A stretch of DNA of 64,000 nucleotides, taken from Sandaracinaceae bacterium (GTDB lineage Bacteria > Myxococcota_A > Polyangia > Polyangiales > Sandaracinaceae). Below are positions 35,597 to 43,857 of this stretch, one piece after another. The DNA lies in assembly GCA_019637095.1 (NCBI GenBank), contig JAHBWG010000033.1, positions 26,050-90,049 of the forward strand. Reading direction: 5' to 3'. The notes under the pieces are model-generated. The model worked only from the letters and a program-made list of their open reading frames with translations. It was not told where the DNA came from and ran no database searches. The position numbers and the translations under genes were made by a program. How positions within the stretch are numbered: the stretch's first letter is position 1; the number at the start of each line of letters is the position of its first letter.

Positions 35597-36541
35597 TCAC
35601 CTCCACTCGATCTCCGCCAAGGCGGCGCCGATCCGGTGGTGCGAGCGGACGTTGAAGCGGATCTGCTCGACGCGGTCGAGGCCGACCGGGTGCTCCACCC
35701 AGCCCGGCTGCTCCTCGAAGGTCTCGAACTCTCCGTCGATCGCCCGGGCGACCGAGCCGCCCACGTAGAGCTCGACCCGGTACCCGCGCACCGCGCGGTC
35801 GTTGTACCAGCGGTTGTGTCCGTTCAGCAGCCGGAGGGTCTCGACGCGGACGGGCGGCTCGATCGTGATCGTGACGTGGCCCAGGGTGCGATCCGGGAGC
35901 TGCCACTCGGTCGCCTCGTCGCCGTCGACGGTGAGCGATCCGTCGTAGACGTTGGTGTAGTCGCTCGCGACGGCGGTCACGCCCTCGGGGCGTCGCGTCA
36001 GGAGCCACGTCCCGACCGCGGCGCCGGCGAGCACCAGCACGGTCAGCCCGATGCGAAACGCGCGGGTCCACGCGAGCGCGGACGGGGTCGACGCCGCGGG
36101 CGCGAGCGCTCCGTCGATCGCGGCGCGCGCCTGGATCACGCGGTGGAAGAGCTCACCGTCCGCCGCCTCGACGTCGGCGTCGAGCGACGGGAGCGCGCGC
36201 TCGCGGAGGGCGGCCTCGACGTCGAGCAGGCCGTCGATGCGACCCTTCGAAAGGCCGCGCTCCGCGAGCACGGGGCGGAACGCCGCCGTGCCCTCGCCCG
36301 GCTCCTTGCGCGCCCCGCTCGCGTCCGCGAACGCGGGCAGCGCCTCGCGCGTGAGGCCGTACGCCTCGACCGCGAGACGGAGCCCCTCCGCCGTGTGCCC
36401 GTTGGCCCACAGGCGCTCCGCCGCCTCCGCGCGACGCCGCGCGACGCCGAGCGTACGCGCGATGCGCGCGCGCGCGTCCTCTGGCACCCGCTTCGCGGCC
36501 GCCTGCGCGCCGGAGAGGAGGAAGTACTCCTTGAGGCTCAC
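35597..36541 (-). CDS. Membrane protein with discoidin-like C-terminal domain
   Basis: 314 residues. The N-terminal 130 residues are helical and cytoplasmic (SLKEYFLLSGAQAAAKRVPE; LGVARRRAEAAERL), one membrane helix lies near residues 165-185 (RIGLTVLVLAGAAVGTWLLT), and the C-terminal 130 residues form a beta-rich domain beginning ASDYTNVYDGSLTVDGDEATEW. The last part has the pattern of the NADase-type glycan-binding/discoidin fold (VRVETLRLLNGHNRWYND; VEQIRFNVRSHHRIGAALAE), in which aromatic residues bind carbohydrate. It probably senses or binds a surface glycan. Start is GTG 36541, preceded by a ggag ribosome-binding site. It lies directly upstream of lon on the same strand, with the lon promoter in the gap. 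Confidence 0.75.
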   Translation of the reverse strand: MSLKEYFLLSGAQAAAKRVPEDARARIARTLGVARRRAEAAERLWANGHTAEGLRLAVEAYGLTREALPAFADASGARKEPGEGTAAFRPVLAERGLSKGRIDGLLDVEAALRERALPSLDADVEAADGELFHRVIQARAAIDGALAPAASTPSALAWTRAFRIGLTVLVLAGAAVGTWLLTRRPEGVTAVASDYTNVYDGSLTVDGDEATEWQLPDRTLGHVTITIEPPVRVETLRLLNGHNRWYNDRAVRGYRVELYVGGSVARAIDGEFETFEEQPGWVEHPVGLDRVEQIRFNVRSHHRIGAALAEIEWR

Positions 36542-36615
36542 GCGCCACTCCTACCGCGAGCGCGCCCGCGCTGTCGAGGGCTCGCGAAGGGGGGCGAGCG
36601 CGGGGACCGGCGCCG

Positions 36616-38517
36616 CTAGCTGCCCGGGACCGCGTCGGCGGGGACGAACGCGCCGCCGCGCACCTCGAGCAGGCGGGCCGCCCGCCGCGGCGCGCGCTGG
36701 GCGCTGAGCCCGCCGCTCGCGCCGGCCGTCGGCCGCTCCGCGCCGGTCAGCCACTCGGCCACCTCGCGCCGCGTCGTACGACCCGCCTCGACCGCGCCGC
36801 GCACGAGCCGGAAGGCGTCGTAGGCGAGCGCCGCGTACGCGTCGGGCGCGGCGCCGAAGCGCGCCTGGTACGCCTCGGTGAACGCCCGCCCGTCGCCGTC
36901 CGCCGCGACCGCGTGGAACGCAGTGGCGAAGAGCGCGCCCTGGAAGTAGCGCGAGGCGGCGAGGATGCGGGCGTCGACGCCGACGCTCGGCGCGAGCAGC
37001 GTGATCGCGCGCCCGCCGCGCGGCGGCGCGCCCCCCGCCGGGACCGAGTGGAGCCCGGCCGCGGCGAGCGCGGGCCCGATCAGGTTGAGCTGCCGCCCCG
37101 CGTCCGGCACGAACACCGCGTCGGGGGTGGCCGCTGCGACGCGCCGGATCTCGTCGCCGAACGCCGTCGCGCTCGGCGCGTAGCTCTCGCTCGCGACGAG
37201 CGTGCCGCCCGCCTCCTGCACGACGGCGACGAACGCCTCGGCCATCGTTCGCCCGTACGGGTGATCCGGCCGCAGGATGGCAAACCTCGTTGCTCCGCGC
37301 GCGCGCGCTGCGCGCACGAGCGCGCCCACCTCTTCGCGCGGCGCCGGCATCAGGCGGAACGCCATCGTCGACTCGGTCACGTTCGGGTCCGGCACGAGCA
37401 CCAGGAGCGGCACCCCGAGGTCTTGCGCGCGTCGCGCCGCGAGCCGCGCGCCGCGCCCCTCGGCCGGCCCGATGATCGCGATCGCCCGGTGCTCCGACAC
37501 CAGCTCCTCGACCGCCGCCGCCGCGCGCGCGGGGTCGCCGCCGTCGTCGCGCAAGACGATCTGCGGCGCGTCGGGCCGCGGCGGCCCGTCGGCGGGGACG
37601 CCCGCCGCCAGCATCAGCCCGCGCGAGATCGCCTGCCCGACCTGGCGCGCGCGGCCGGTCATCGGCGCGATCGCCCCGATCACGCGAGGGTCCGCGCGCA
37701 CCGTGCGATCCGCGCGCACCGCGAGCTCGGCGAGCTCCTCGCTCATCGGGACGTCGCGCGCGCGCAGCTCCTCCACGATCGCCGCGACGCGCGCCATGTT
37801 GCCCGCGTCGAACGCGAGCCGGATCGCGCGCGCCGCGACCTCCTGCCACGCGAAGCGCCCGCGGGTCAGCTCCTCGTAGGCGCGGTCGATCGCCTCCGCG
37901 TCGGCGCCCGCCACCATGGCGCGGATCTGCCGGCGCGCCTCGGCGCGATCCGGCTCCGCGAGGTCCGCGGACTCGGCGAGCCGGTCGAGCGCGTCGAGCG
38001 CGGCCGTCGTCCGCCCGGTGCGCTGCGCCGCGGCGGCGAGCGTGCGCAGGAGCAGCGAGGTGCGCGCCGGATCCGTCGTCCGATCGACGAGCGGCGTGAG
38101 CCGGGCGAGCGCCGCCTCGTGGCGGCCCGCGAGGTGGAGCGCGACGCCCTCGTAGAACTGCCCCGCCTCGGCGATCGCCGGGTCGCTCGCGCCGCTCACC
38201 TCCGTGAAGCGCTCGAGCGCCTCCTCGACCCGGCCCGCCGCGAGCAGCACGCGACCGAGCCCGAGCTGCGCCACCGGCACGAGCGGATCGCTCGGGTGCT
38301 CGGCGAGGAACCTGCGGTGTCGGTCGATCGCCTCCTCGGTCCGTCCGGCCTCCGCCGCCTCGGTCGCCGCGGTGAGCGCCCGCTCCGCGTCCGGGTCCGC
38401 GGTGGTGATCGACGGAAAGCGATCGAGCTCCTGCTGCCCGCTCCCGCGCGGGCAGCCCGTGAAGATCGCCACGGCCAGCGCCGCCGTGAAGAGCCCCGCG
38501 CGCGAGTGCGGCTTCAT
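36616..38517 (-). CDS. Penicillin-binding protein activator LpoA-like lipoprotein
   Basis: 633 residues from MKPHSRAGLFTAALAVAIF; the signal peptide ends in lipobox IFTGCP (Cys near residue 22). The N-terminal half (residues 30-320) is TPR-like helical repeats and the C-terminal half is a type-1 periplasmic-binding fold (VIGAIAPMTGRARQVGQAI; IAIIGPAEGRGARLAARRA; LLVLVPDPNVTESTMAFRL; FAILRPDHPYGRTMAEAFV). This architecture is that of LpoA, the outer-membrane activator of PBP1A. A branched-chain amino-acid-binding-like function is the alternative. The lipobox decided the start; an in-frame ATG at 38544 would put an extended N-region ahead of it. Divergent from the PFK2 gene (46 bp apart). Confidence 0.8.
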   Translation of the reverse strand: MKPHSRAGLFTAALAVAIFTGCPRGSGQQELDRFPSITTADPDAERALTAATEAAEAGRTEEAIDRHRRFLAEHPSDPLVPVAQLGLGRVLLAAGRVEEALERFTEVSGASDPAIAEAGQFYEGVALHLAGRHEAALARLTPLVDRTTDPARTSLLLRTLAAAAQRTGRTTAALDALDRLAESADLAEPDRAEARRQIRAMVAGADAEAIDRAYEELTRGRFAWQEVAARAIRLAFDAGNMARVAAIVEELRARDVPMSEELAELAVRADRTVRADPRVIGAIAPMTGRARQVGQAISRGLMLAAGVPADGPPRPDAPQIVLRDDGGDPARAAAAVEELVSEHRAIAIIGPAEGRGARLAARRAQDLGVPLLVLVPDPNVTESTMAFRLMPAPREEVGALVRAARARGATRFAILRPDHPYGRTMAEAFVAVVQEAGGTLVASESYAPSATAFGDEIRRVAAATPDAVFVPDAGRQLNLIGPALAAAGLHSVPAGGAPPRGGRAITLLAPSVGVDARILAASRYFQGALFATAFHAVAADGDGRAFTEAYQARFGAAPDAYAALAYDAFRLVRGAVEAGRTTRREVAEWLTGAERPTAGASGGLSAQRAPRRAARLLEVRGGAFVPADAVPGS

Positions 38518-38563
38518 GGATCGAGCACTGCCATCCTCCGTCATCCGGGGCAAACTACCGGCC

Positions 38564-39799
38564 GTGAGCGCATTGGACGGTCGCGCGCAGACGGTGCGCA
38601 TCGCCTTGGTGATGGTCGGTCTGCCCGCCCGCGGCAAGACCCACATGGCGCGCCGCGTCGCGCGCTACCTGCGCTGGCTCGGCGTGCGCACGCGCGTGTT
38701 CAACGTCGGCAACTACCGCCGCCAGGAGATCGGCAGCCATCAGCCGGCGGCGTTCTTCGATCCCGACAACCCCGAGGGCAAGGCGGCGCGGCGCCGCATG
38801 GCGATGCGCGCGCTCGACGACATGCTCGAGTGGTTCGCCTCGGGCGGCGAGGTCGGCCTCTACGACGCCACGAACACCACCCGCGCGCGTCGCGAGACGA
38901 TCGCCGCGCGCGTGCGCGCGCACGGGCTCGAGATCGTGTTCGTCGAGTCGGTGTGCGAGGACGAGCGCGTCATCGAGTCGAACATCCGCCAGACGAAGCT
39001 CCACATGCCGGACTACGCGGGCGTGGCCTCCGACGCGGCCGTCGCCGACTTCCGCGCCCGCATCGCGCACTACGAGCGGGCGTACGAGCCCGTGCAGGAG
39101 GACGAGGGCTCGTTCGTCCGCGTGATCGACGTCGGCCGCAAGCTCGTCGCGCATCGCATCCAGGGATACCTGCCCTCGCGCCTCGTCTATTTCCTGATGA
39201 ACCTCCACGTCGAGCCGCGCTCGATCTGGTTGACGCGCCACGGGCAGAGCACCTTCAACGTGGAGGACCGCGTCGGCGGCGATCCGCCGCTCAGCCCGGC
39301 CGGCCGCGCCTTCGCCGCCTCGCTCGCCGCGCACGTGCGCGCGAGCGGGGTCACGCCCCGTGTATGGACCTCGACCCTCGCGCGCACGCGGGAGACGGCC
39401 GCACCGCTCGGGCTGCCGTCCGAGGAGTGGCGCGCCCTCGACGAGATCGACGCCGGCGACTGCGACGAGCTCACCTACGCCGACATCCGATCGCGGATGC
39501 CCGCCGAGCACGCCGCCCGCCGGGACAACAAGCTCACCTACCGGTACCCGCGCGGCGAGTCGTACCTCGACGTCATCCGCCGCCTCGAGCCCGTGATCCT
39601 CGAGCTCGAGCGTGAGCGCCGCCCGGTGCTCGTCATCGCGCACCAGGCGGTGCTGCGCGCCCTCTACGCCTACCTCATGGATCGCGCGCCCGACGAGGTC
39701 CCCTACCTCCCGGTGCCGCTCCACACCGTCATCGAGCTGACGCCGATCACCTACGGCTGCGAGGAGCGCCGCGTCCCCCTCGAGCCGGGCCCCGCGTGA
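38564..39799 (+). CDS. Bifunctional 6-phosphofructo-2-kinase/fructose-2,6-bisphosphatase
   Basis: 411 residues that make and break fructose 2,6-bisphosphate, the eukaryotic activator of glycolysis. Kinase half: Walker A VGLPARGKTHMARR near residue 18, then FNVGNYRRQ, FFDPDNPEGKAARR, YDATNTTRARRE and ESVCEDERVIESNI. Phosphatase half: LTRHGQSTFNVEDRVGGD with the phospho-histidine near 226, LDEIDAGDCDELTYADI, RYPRGESYLDVIRRLEPVI and IAHQAVLRALYAYL (His). Motif order and spacing match the animal and plant enzymes very closely, and all key residues of both halves are present. Start GTG 38564. The N-terminal regulatory extension seen in plants is absent. Only a few bacteria are known to have this pair. 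No phosphofructokinase gene is in the window. Confidence 0.93.
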   Translation: MSALDGRAQTVRIALVMVGLPARGKTHMARRVARYLRWLGVRTRVFNVGNYRRQEIGSHQPAAFFDPDNPEGKAARRRMAMRALDDMLEWFASGGEVGLYDATNTTRARRETIAARVRAHGLEIVFVESVCEDERVIESNIRQTKLHMPDYAGVASDAAVADFRARIAHYERAYEPVQEDEGSFVRVIDVGRKLVAHRIQGYLPSRLVYFLMNLHVEPRSIWLTRHGQSTFNVEDRVGGDPPLSPAGRAFAASLAAHVRASGVTPRVWTSTLARTRETAAPLGLPSEEWRALDEIDAGDCDELTYADIRSRMPAEHAARRDNKLTYRYPRGESYLDVIRRLEPVILELERERRPVLVIAHQAVLRALYAYLMDRAPDEVPYLPVPLHTVIELTPITYGCEERRVPLEPGPA

Positions 39800-39839
39800 G
39801 CGCGGGCCGGCGTCGCCTCCCCGCGGCTCCGCCTCGTGC

Positions 39840-39867
39840 TTGATCCGGCTGGTGCTCTCGCGATACG
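39840..39867 (+). promoter_or_regulatory. Possible sigma70-like promoter for the HEAT-repeat gene
   Basis: TTGATC (39840-39845), 16-bp spacer and GATACG (39862-39867) lie 11 bp before the start of the HEAT-repeat protein. The -10 box is weak and the leader would be very short, so this is only a possible site. Confidence 0.25.
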
Positions 39868-39877
39868 CATCGGCCCC

Positions 39878-40642
39878 ATGCGAAGCCCGCTCCTCGCGGC
39901 GGCGCTGGTGCTCGGCCTGGCCGGCACCGCGTCGGCGCAGAACCTGGACGCCGCCGTGGCTCGTCTCGGGGCCGCCGACCTCGATCAGGTGCGCGGCGCC
40001 CTCGAGGAGCTCGGCCTCCTCGGTAACCCGCGCGCGGTCGACCCGATCGCCGCGCGGATTCGCCGCGGCCTCCCGCCGGAGGTGCTCGGCGTCGCCGTCG
40101 ACACCTTGATGATCCTCGGCCGCCCCCAGGCCGGGCCCGTGCTCGCCGAGCTCATGGGGCATCGCCGCCCGGACATCCGCCTCAAGGCGGTGCAGGCCGT
40201 CGTCGCCTGCCGCCCGCCGGGGGCCGAGCGCGTCCTCGTCGACGCGCTCGCCGACACCGACGCGGCGGTCCGCGGCGCCGCCGCGGAGGGCCTCGGCACC
40301 TTGCGCGCGCGCGGCGGCGTCGACGCCCTCTTCCACGCGATGGAGCGCCGCGTCCCCGAGGCCCCGGCGGCGATCGCGCTCGTCGCGCAGGCGCGCGACG
40401 TCGAGCGCTTCCTCGGCCTCGTCGGCCGCGTCGCCTTCGCGGAGCTCACGAGCGCGCTCGAGACGATGCTCCGCCGCCCGGACCTCGCGGCGAGCGCGAA
40501 GCTCCCGATCATCCACCGCCTCTCCGAGCTCGCGACGCCGGAGGTGCGCAGCTTCTTCGAGGAGCTCGTCGCGCGACCCGACGGCGTCCCGCCCGACGTG
40601 CTCCGCGCCGCCCGCGACGCCATCCCGAGGATGATGCAATGA
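39878..40642 (+). CDS. Secreted HEAT-repeat protein
   Basis: 254 residues with a signal peptide (LLAAALVLGLAGTASAQN, cleavage after SAQ or SAQN). The mature part is made of HEAT-like helical repeats: VRGALEELGLLGNPRAVDPI, LGVAVDTLMILGRPQAGPVL, IRLKAVQAVVACRPPGAERV and VRGAAAEGLGTLRARGGVDAL. Such repeats are protein-interaction scaffolds. It is periplasmic or lipid-bilayer-surface by its signal. It overlaps the following lipoprotein gene (ATGA, 40639-40642), so the two are co-translated and likely to bind each other. Confidence 0.75.
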   Translation: MRSPLLAAALVLGLAGTASAQNLDAAVARLGAADLDQVRGALEELGLLGNPRAVDPIAARIRRGLPPEVLGVAVDTLMILGRPQAGPVLAELMGHRRPDIRLKAVQAVVACRPPGAERVLVDALADTDAAVRGAAAEGLGTLRARGGVDALFHAMERRVPEAPAAIALVAQARDVERFLGLVGRVAFAELTSALETMLRRPDLAASAKLPIIHRLSELATPEVRSFFEELVARPDGVPPDVLRAARDAIPRMMQ

Positions 40643-42411
40643 GGATTGCCATCGTACACGCGCTCGGCGCGCTCTCGCTCCTCTGTGCTTGCGGCGGCGG
40701 CGCCAGCGGCTTCGCCCCGATCTACCCCGACAACGAGCCCTCCCACGTCGAGGAGGTCGTCCGCCGCCTGCGCGCCGCCGCGCCCGCGCCGGGCGATCCC
40801 GTCGTCGTCGGCCTCGCCGAGGGGCAGCTCTACGCGTACGACCTGCGCGCCGGCCGCGAGCGCTGGCGCCAGCCCGTCGCCGAGCCGCGCGGGGCGCCGC
40901 TCCTCGCCGGCGCGCTGGTCATCCTGCACGAGGGGGATCGCGTCGTCGCGCGCCGCCTCGCGGACGGCCGCCGCGCGTTCGACGTCGGCGACGAGCGCTA
41001 CCACCTCGTCGGCGCGGCGGGGGAGGGCGCCACCGCGGCGTTCGTCTTGTCGACGACCGGCGGCGTCGGCGCGCGCTCGCGCCTCTTCGTCGTCTCCGGC
41101 GAGGCGATCGCCCATCGCGTCGCGCTCGAGGGCCTCATCGGCGCGCCTGCCGTCGCGGCCGGCATGGTCTTCGTCGCGTGGGGCAACCAGAACGTGTCCG
41201 TCCTCGACGCCGCCAGCGGCGCCGAGCTCGCGCGGCTGCGCACGCGCGCGGGCGTCGTCGCGGGCGCGCGGGTCGAGGGCGGCGAGCTCTTCTTCGGCCA
41301 GGCCGGCCTCGGCCGCCTCGGCGCGGGCCTGCGCGGCGACACCGCGGAGCAGGCGGGCTGGGTCCAGCCGCGCCTCCCCACGCTGCCCGGCGCGCCCGCG
41401 CTCCTGCGCAACGCCTACGAGCCCCCGCCCGCGCCCGCGAGCGCCACCCACCGCATCGCGATCGTGTGGGCGGGTGAGCGCGGGGACGGCCCGGTCCGCT
41501 TCGTCGACGACACGCTCTACCTCACCTTCTACCGCCTCGTGTTCGGCCTCGATCCGAGCGACCTCTCGGTCCGCTGGGTCCAGCAGATCGACGCCGACGC
41601 GGTCGGCGGCGCCGCGCGCGCGGGCGGCGTCGTCGTCGCCGACGCGGCCGGCGGCCTGACCTACCTCGCCGCCTCGAACGGCCGCGTCCAGTGGACCGCC
41701 TCGACCGGCGCGACCCCGTCGGTCGCCGCGATCCGGCTCGGCGACTTCGCGCCGAGCGGCGCCCCCGGCCCCGATCCGGGCTTCCTCGCCGAGCAGCTCC
41801 TCGCCGCCGCGCAGAACCCCGACGCGCGCCTCGTCCCCGGCCGGGCGTTCGCCGTCCGCGCGCTCGCCGCCCAACCGGACCCGGCGGTCACCGGCCACCT
41901 CGTCGTCCTGTGCGACGACCGCACGCTCCCTGCGGCGCTGCGTGACGCCGGCTGCGAGGCGCTCGCCACGCGCACCACCGGCAACGACGCCGTCGTGCGC
42001 GCGCTCGCCCGCCGCGCCTCGTTCCTCGAGGACACCACCCCGCCGCCGGTCGGCCCCCTCGCGAGCGCGGCGGCGCGGATGAGCGAGCGCCGCGCCGTCC
42101 CGCTGCTCGTCGCGCACCTGCGCGACGCGGACACCCCGCTCGCCGACCTGCCCGCGCTCGCCGCCGCGCTCGCGGCGCTCGGGGATCGCGCCGCGGTCCA
42201 GCCGCTGCGCGACTACCTCTGGCTCTATCACGCGGACGGCGACGAGCCGGCGCTGGTCGCCGCGCTCGGCGCCGTCGCGCGCGCGCTCGTCGCGCTCGAC
42301 GGCCCGCCGGGCCTCGAGGCCGTCCGCGAGCTCCTCGAGGCCCCGTTCACCGCGGCTCCCGCGCGCGCCGCGATCGCCGCCGCGCTCGAGGCCGCCGCCG
42401 CGGCCGAGTGA
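40639..42411 (+). CDS. PQQ-propeller (BamB-like) lipoprotein with C-terminal HEAT repeats
   Basis: 590 residues. Lipobox near residue 18 (LSLLCACGGG). Residues 40-380 contain beta-propeller blades of the PQQ-like kind with the characteristic pattern YAYDLRAGRERWRQPV, VVARRLADGRRAFDVGDER, VSVLDAASGAELARL and GLDPSDLSVRWVQQI. This is the fold of BamB, the outer-membrane assembly lipoprotein. Residues 430-590 turn into HEAT-like repeats, not seen in BamB, which repeat the theme of the upstream gene. It may be an assembly or scaffold protein on the outer membrane. The start overlaps the HEAT gene stop by 4 bp. Confidence 0.75.
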   Translation: MRIAIVHALGALSLLCACGGGASGFAPIYPDNEPSHVEEVVRRLRAAAPAPGDPVVVGLAEGQLYAYDLRAGRERWRQPVAEPRGAPLLAGALVILHEGDRVVARRLADGRRAFDVGDERYHLVGAAGEGATAAFVLSTTGGVGARSRLFVVSGEAIAHRVALEGLIGAPAVAAGMVFVAWGNQNVSVLDAASGAELARLRTRAGVVAGARVEGGELFFGQAGLGRLGAGLRGDTAEQAGWVQPRLPTLPGAPALLRNAYEPPPAPASATHRIAIVWAGERGDGPVRFVDDTLYLTFYRLVFGLDPSDLSVRWVQQIDADAVGGAARAGGVVVADAAGGLTYLAASNGRVQWTASTGATPSVAAIRLGDFAPSGAPGPDPGFLAEQLLAAAQNPDARLVPGRAFAVRALAAQPDPAVTGHLVVLCDDRTLPAALRDAGCEALATRTTGNDAVVRALARRASFLEDTTPPPVGPLASAAARMSERRAVPLLVAHLRDADTPLADLPALAAALAALGDRAAVQPLRDYLWLYHADGDEPALVAALGAVARALVALDGPPGLEAVRELLEAPFTAAPARAAIAAALEAAAAAE

Positions 42412-42496
42412 AGGTCGGCGCGAGCTCCTCGCGGCGTCGGGTGAGGAAACCGGCGCCGAGGCGCGTCGATACGCCCTCCAACCCAGGAGGTCCGCG

Positions 42497-43024
42497 ATGA
42501 AGAAGCCCGACACCCCGATCCAGTCCGACCCGGCCCACGACTACGGCCTGAGCGAGCGCGCCGCGCGCGCCCTCGAGCGCAGCCCGCTCCACGTCTACGA
42601 CACGACCGTCCTCTCGTCGCTGCCGCGCGAGATCGGCGATCCCGACGACCCCTCTGCGTCGATGCTCGTCGAGCTCACCCTCGTCACCGACGGCGCCCGC
42701 GGCTGGCTCGTCTTGGTCGACGAGCAGACCGAGTGGGACGCCGAGCGTGAGACGGCCGAGCTCGTCGCCCACGTCGTGCGCGACCTCGACGCGCCCCCGC
42801 GCTTCGTCGTGCGCGCCGCGAGCGTCTCGCGCCCGAAGCGCCCGGGCACCCTCGACGTCCGCGACCCGCGGCGCGCGCGGTCTCTGCTCGAGGGCGAGCT
42901 CGAGCGCGCCCTCGACGGCGCGCCCCCGACCGACGTCGTCGCCTTCCTCCGCCCGTTCCGCGAGCTCGGCGGCTCGGTCCGCGGCGAGGGCCAGATCCGC
43001 GACCAGATGAACGGGTTCGGCTGA
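42497..43024 (+). CDS. Hypothetical acidic protein
   Basis: 175 residues with no signal peptide and no membrane segment. Motifs include YGLSERAARALERSPLHVYD, ASMLVELTLVTDGARGWLVLVDE, AELVAHVVRDLD and FLRPFRELGGSVRGEGQI. I recognise no family. The gene has the strongest ribosome-binding site of this region, aggagg, 6 bp before the ATG. It stands alone with an 85-bp upstream gap and is followed 54 bp later by another small gene. Confidence 0.6.
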   Translation: MKKPDTPIQSDPAHDYGLSERAARALERSPLHVYDTTVLSSLPREIGDPDDPSASMLVELTLVTDGARGWLVLVDEQTEWDAERETAELVAHVVRDLDAPPRFVVRAASVSRPKRPGTLDVRDPRRARSLLEGELERALDGAPPTDVVAFLRPFRELGGSVRGEGQIRDQMNGFG

Positions 43025-43078
43025 AGGTCCGCAGCGACCGCCGGACGTCGCGCGCGCGCGGTGCTATCGCCCCCCGCG

Positions 43079-43693
43079 ATGACCCGCACGCTCGCGCTCC
43101 GCTGTCGCTGTGGTGAGGTGACCGGACAGGTCGAGGGGGTCTCGCCGGCCACGGCAAACCGCGTCATCTGCTACTGCGACGACTGTCGCGCGTTCCTCCG
43201 CCTCGTCGAGCGCGCCGACCTGCTCGATCCGCACGGCGGCGTCGACCTCGTCCAGGTCCGCGGCACGTCCGTCCGCTTCGCCCGCGGGGCGGACGGAGCG
43301 CTCTGTGTCCGCCTCTCGCCGCGCGGCATGTACCGGCGCTACGCCGCCTGTTGCGGCACGCCGCTCGGCAACACCGTGTCGCTCGGCCTCCCCTTCGCCG
43401 GGCTCTCGCGCGCCTCGCTCGACGTCGACCCGGCCGACGAGCTCCGCGCGTTCGGCCCCGCGATCGGCTGCAACGCCCGCTTCGCGCTCGGCGGCGCGCC
43501 CGAGGGTGCGCACCCGCGCGCGTCCCTCGCGCTGATCGCGCGGAGCGTCCGCCGCCTCGCCCGCTGGAAGCTCGCGAGCCTCGGCGAAGAGAGCGCCTAC
43601 TTCGACGGCGCCGGCGCGCCGCGCGTCGCTCCGCGCGTCCTCGCGCGCGACGAGCGCGCCGCTCTGCGCGCGCTGGACATGCTCGCGCCCTGA
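43079..43693 (+). CDS. Cys-rich DUF6151/GFA-like protein
   Basis: 204 residues. The Cys pattern (LRCRCGEVTGQV at residues 7-18, CYCDDCRAFLRL near 36, YAACCGTPLGN near 96) resembles the zinc-binding CxCG/CxxC arrangement of the glutathione-dependent formaldehyde-activating (GFA) family and of the related DUF6151. GFA-fold proteins bind zinc structurally. No catalytic function is implied. It starts at ATG 43079 in a GC-rich leader with no clear ribosome-binding site. It ends about 165 bp before the ATPase gene, after which an AT-rich repeat begins. Confidence 0.75.
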   Translation: MTRTLALRCRCGEVTGQVEGVSPATANRVICYCDDCRAFLRLVERADLLDPHGGVDLVQVRGTSVRFARGADGALCVRLSPRGMYRRYAACCGTPLGNTVSLGLPFAGLSRASLDVDPADELRAFGPAIGCNARFALGGAPEGAHPRASLALIARSVRRLARWKLASLGEESAYFDGAGAPRVAPRVLARDERAALRALDMLAP

Positions 43694-43764
43694 GCGTCGC
43701 TGGCCGTTCGCTCGTCGCTCCCCTCCACGAGGAAGATGGCGCACCGTCCCCTCGCAACGGTGCC

Positions 43765-43812
43765 AGTTAGCAGTTATGCGAGTTAGCAGTTATGAGAGTT
43801 AGCAAGATAGCT
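43765..43812. repeat. AT-rich 16-bp tandem repeat ahead of the ATPase-nuclease gene
   Basis: Three head-to-tail 16-bp units begin agttagca (43765-43780, 43781-43796, 43797-43812). The first two, agttagcagttatg plus cg or ag, are identical apart from one base. The third diverges in its second half. Composition is far from the surrounding GC-rich DNA. A palindrome gcaagcttgc (within 43817-43832) follows. The repeats lie 46-93 bp before the ATPase start, where an activator or repressor array or an integration remnant could be. Confidence 0.6.
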
Positions 43813-43857
43813 AGCTCGCAAGCTTGCTAGGGGATCGAGCGAGCGGTAGGCTCGAGC

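Noticed and set aside
42412..42496. ECF-type promoter suggested by ggaaac upstream of the hypothetical gene
   Set aside because: The spacing to the cgtc element is 13 bp, short of the usual 16-17, so it was not annotated.
43021..43060. Third copy of the dispersed repeat, suggested by tgaaggtc after a stop
   Set aside because: Only the first few bases agree with copies A and B; the shared word includes the stop codon and occurs by chance.
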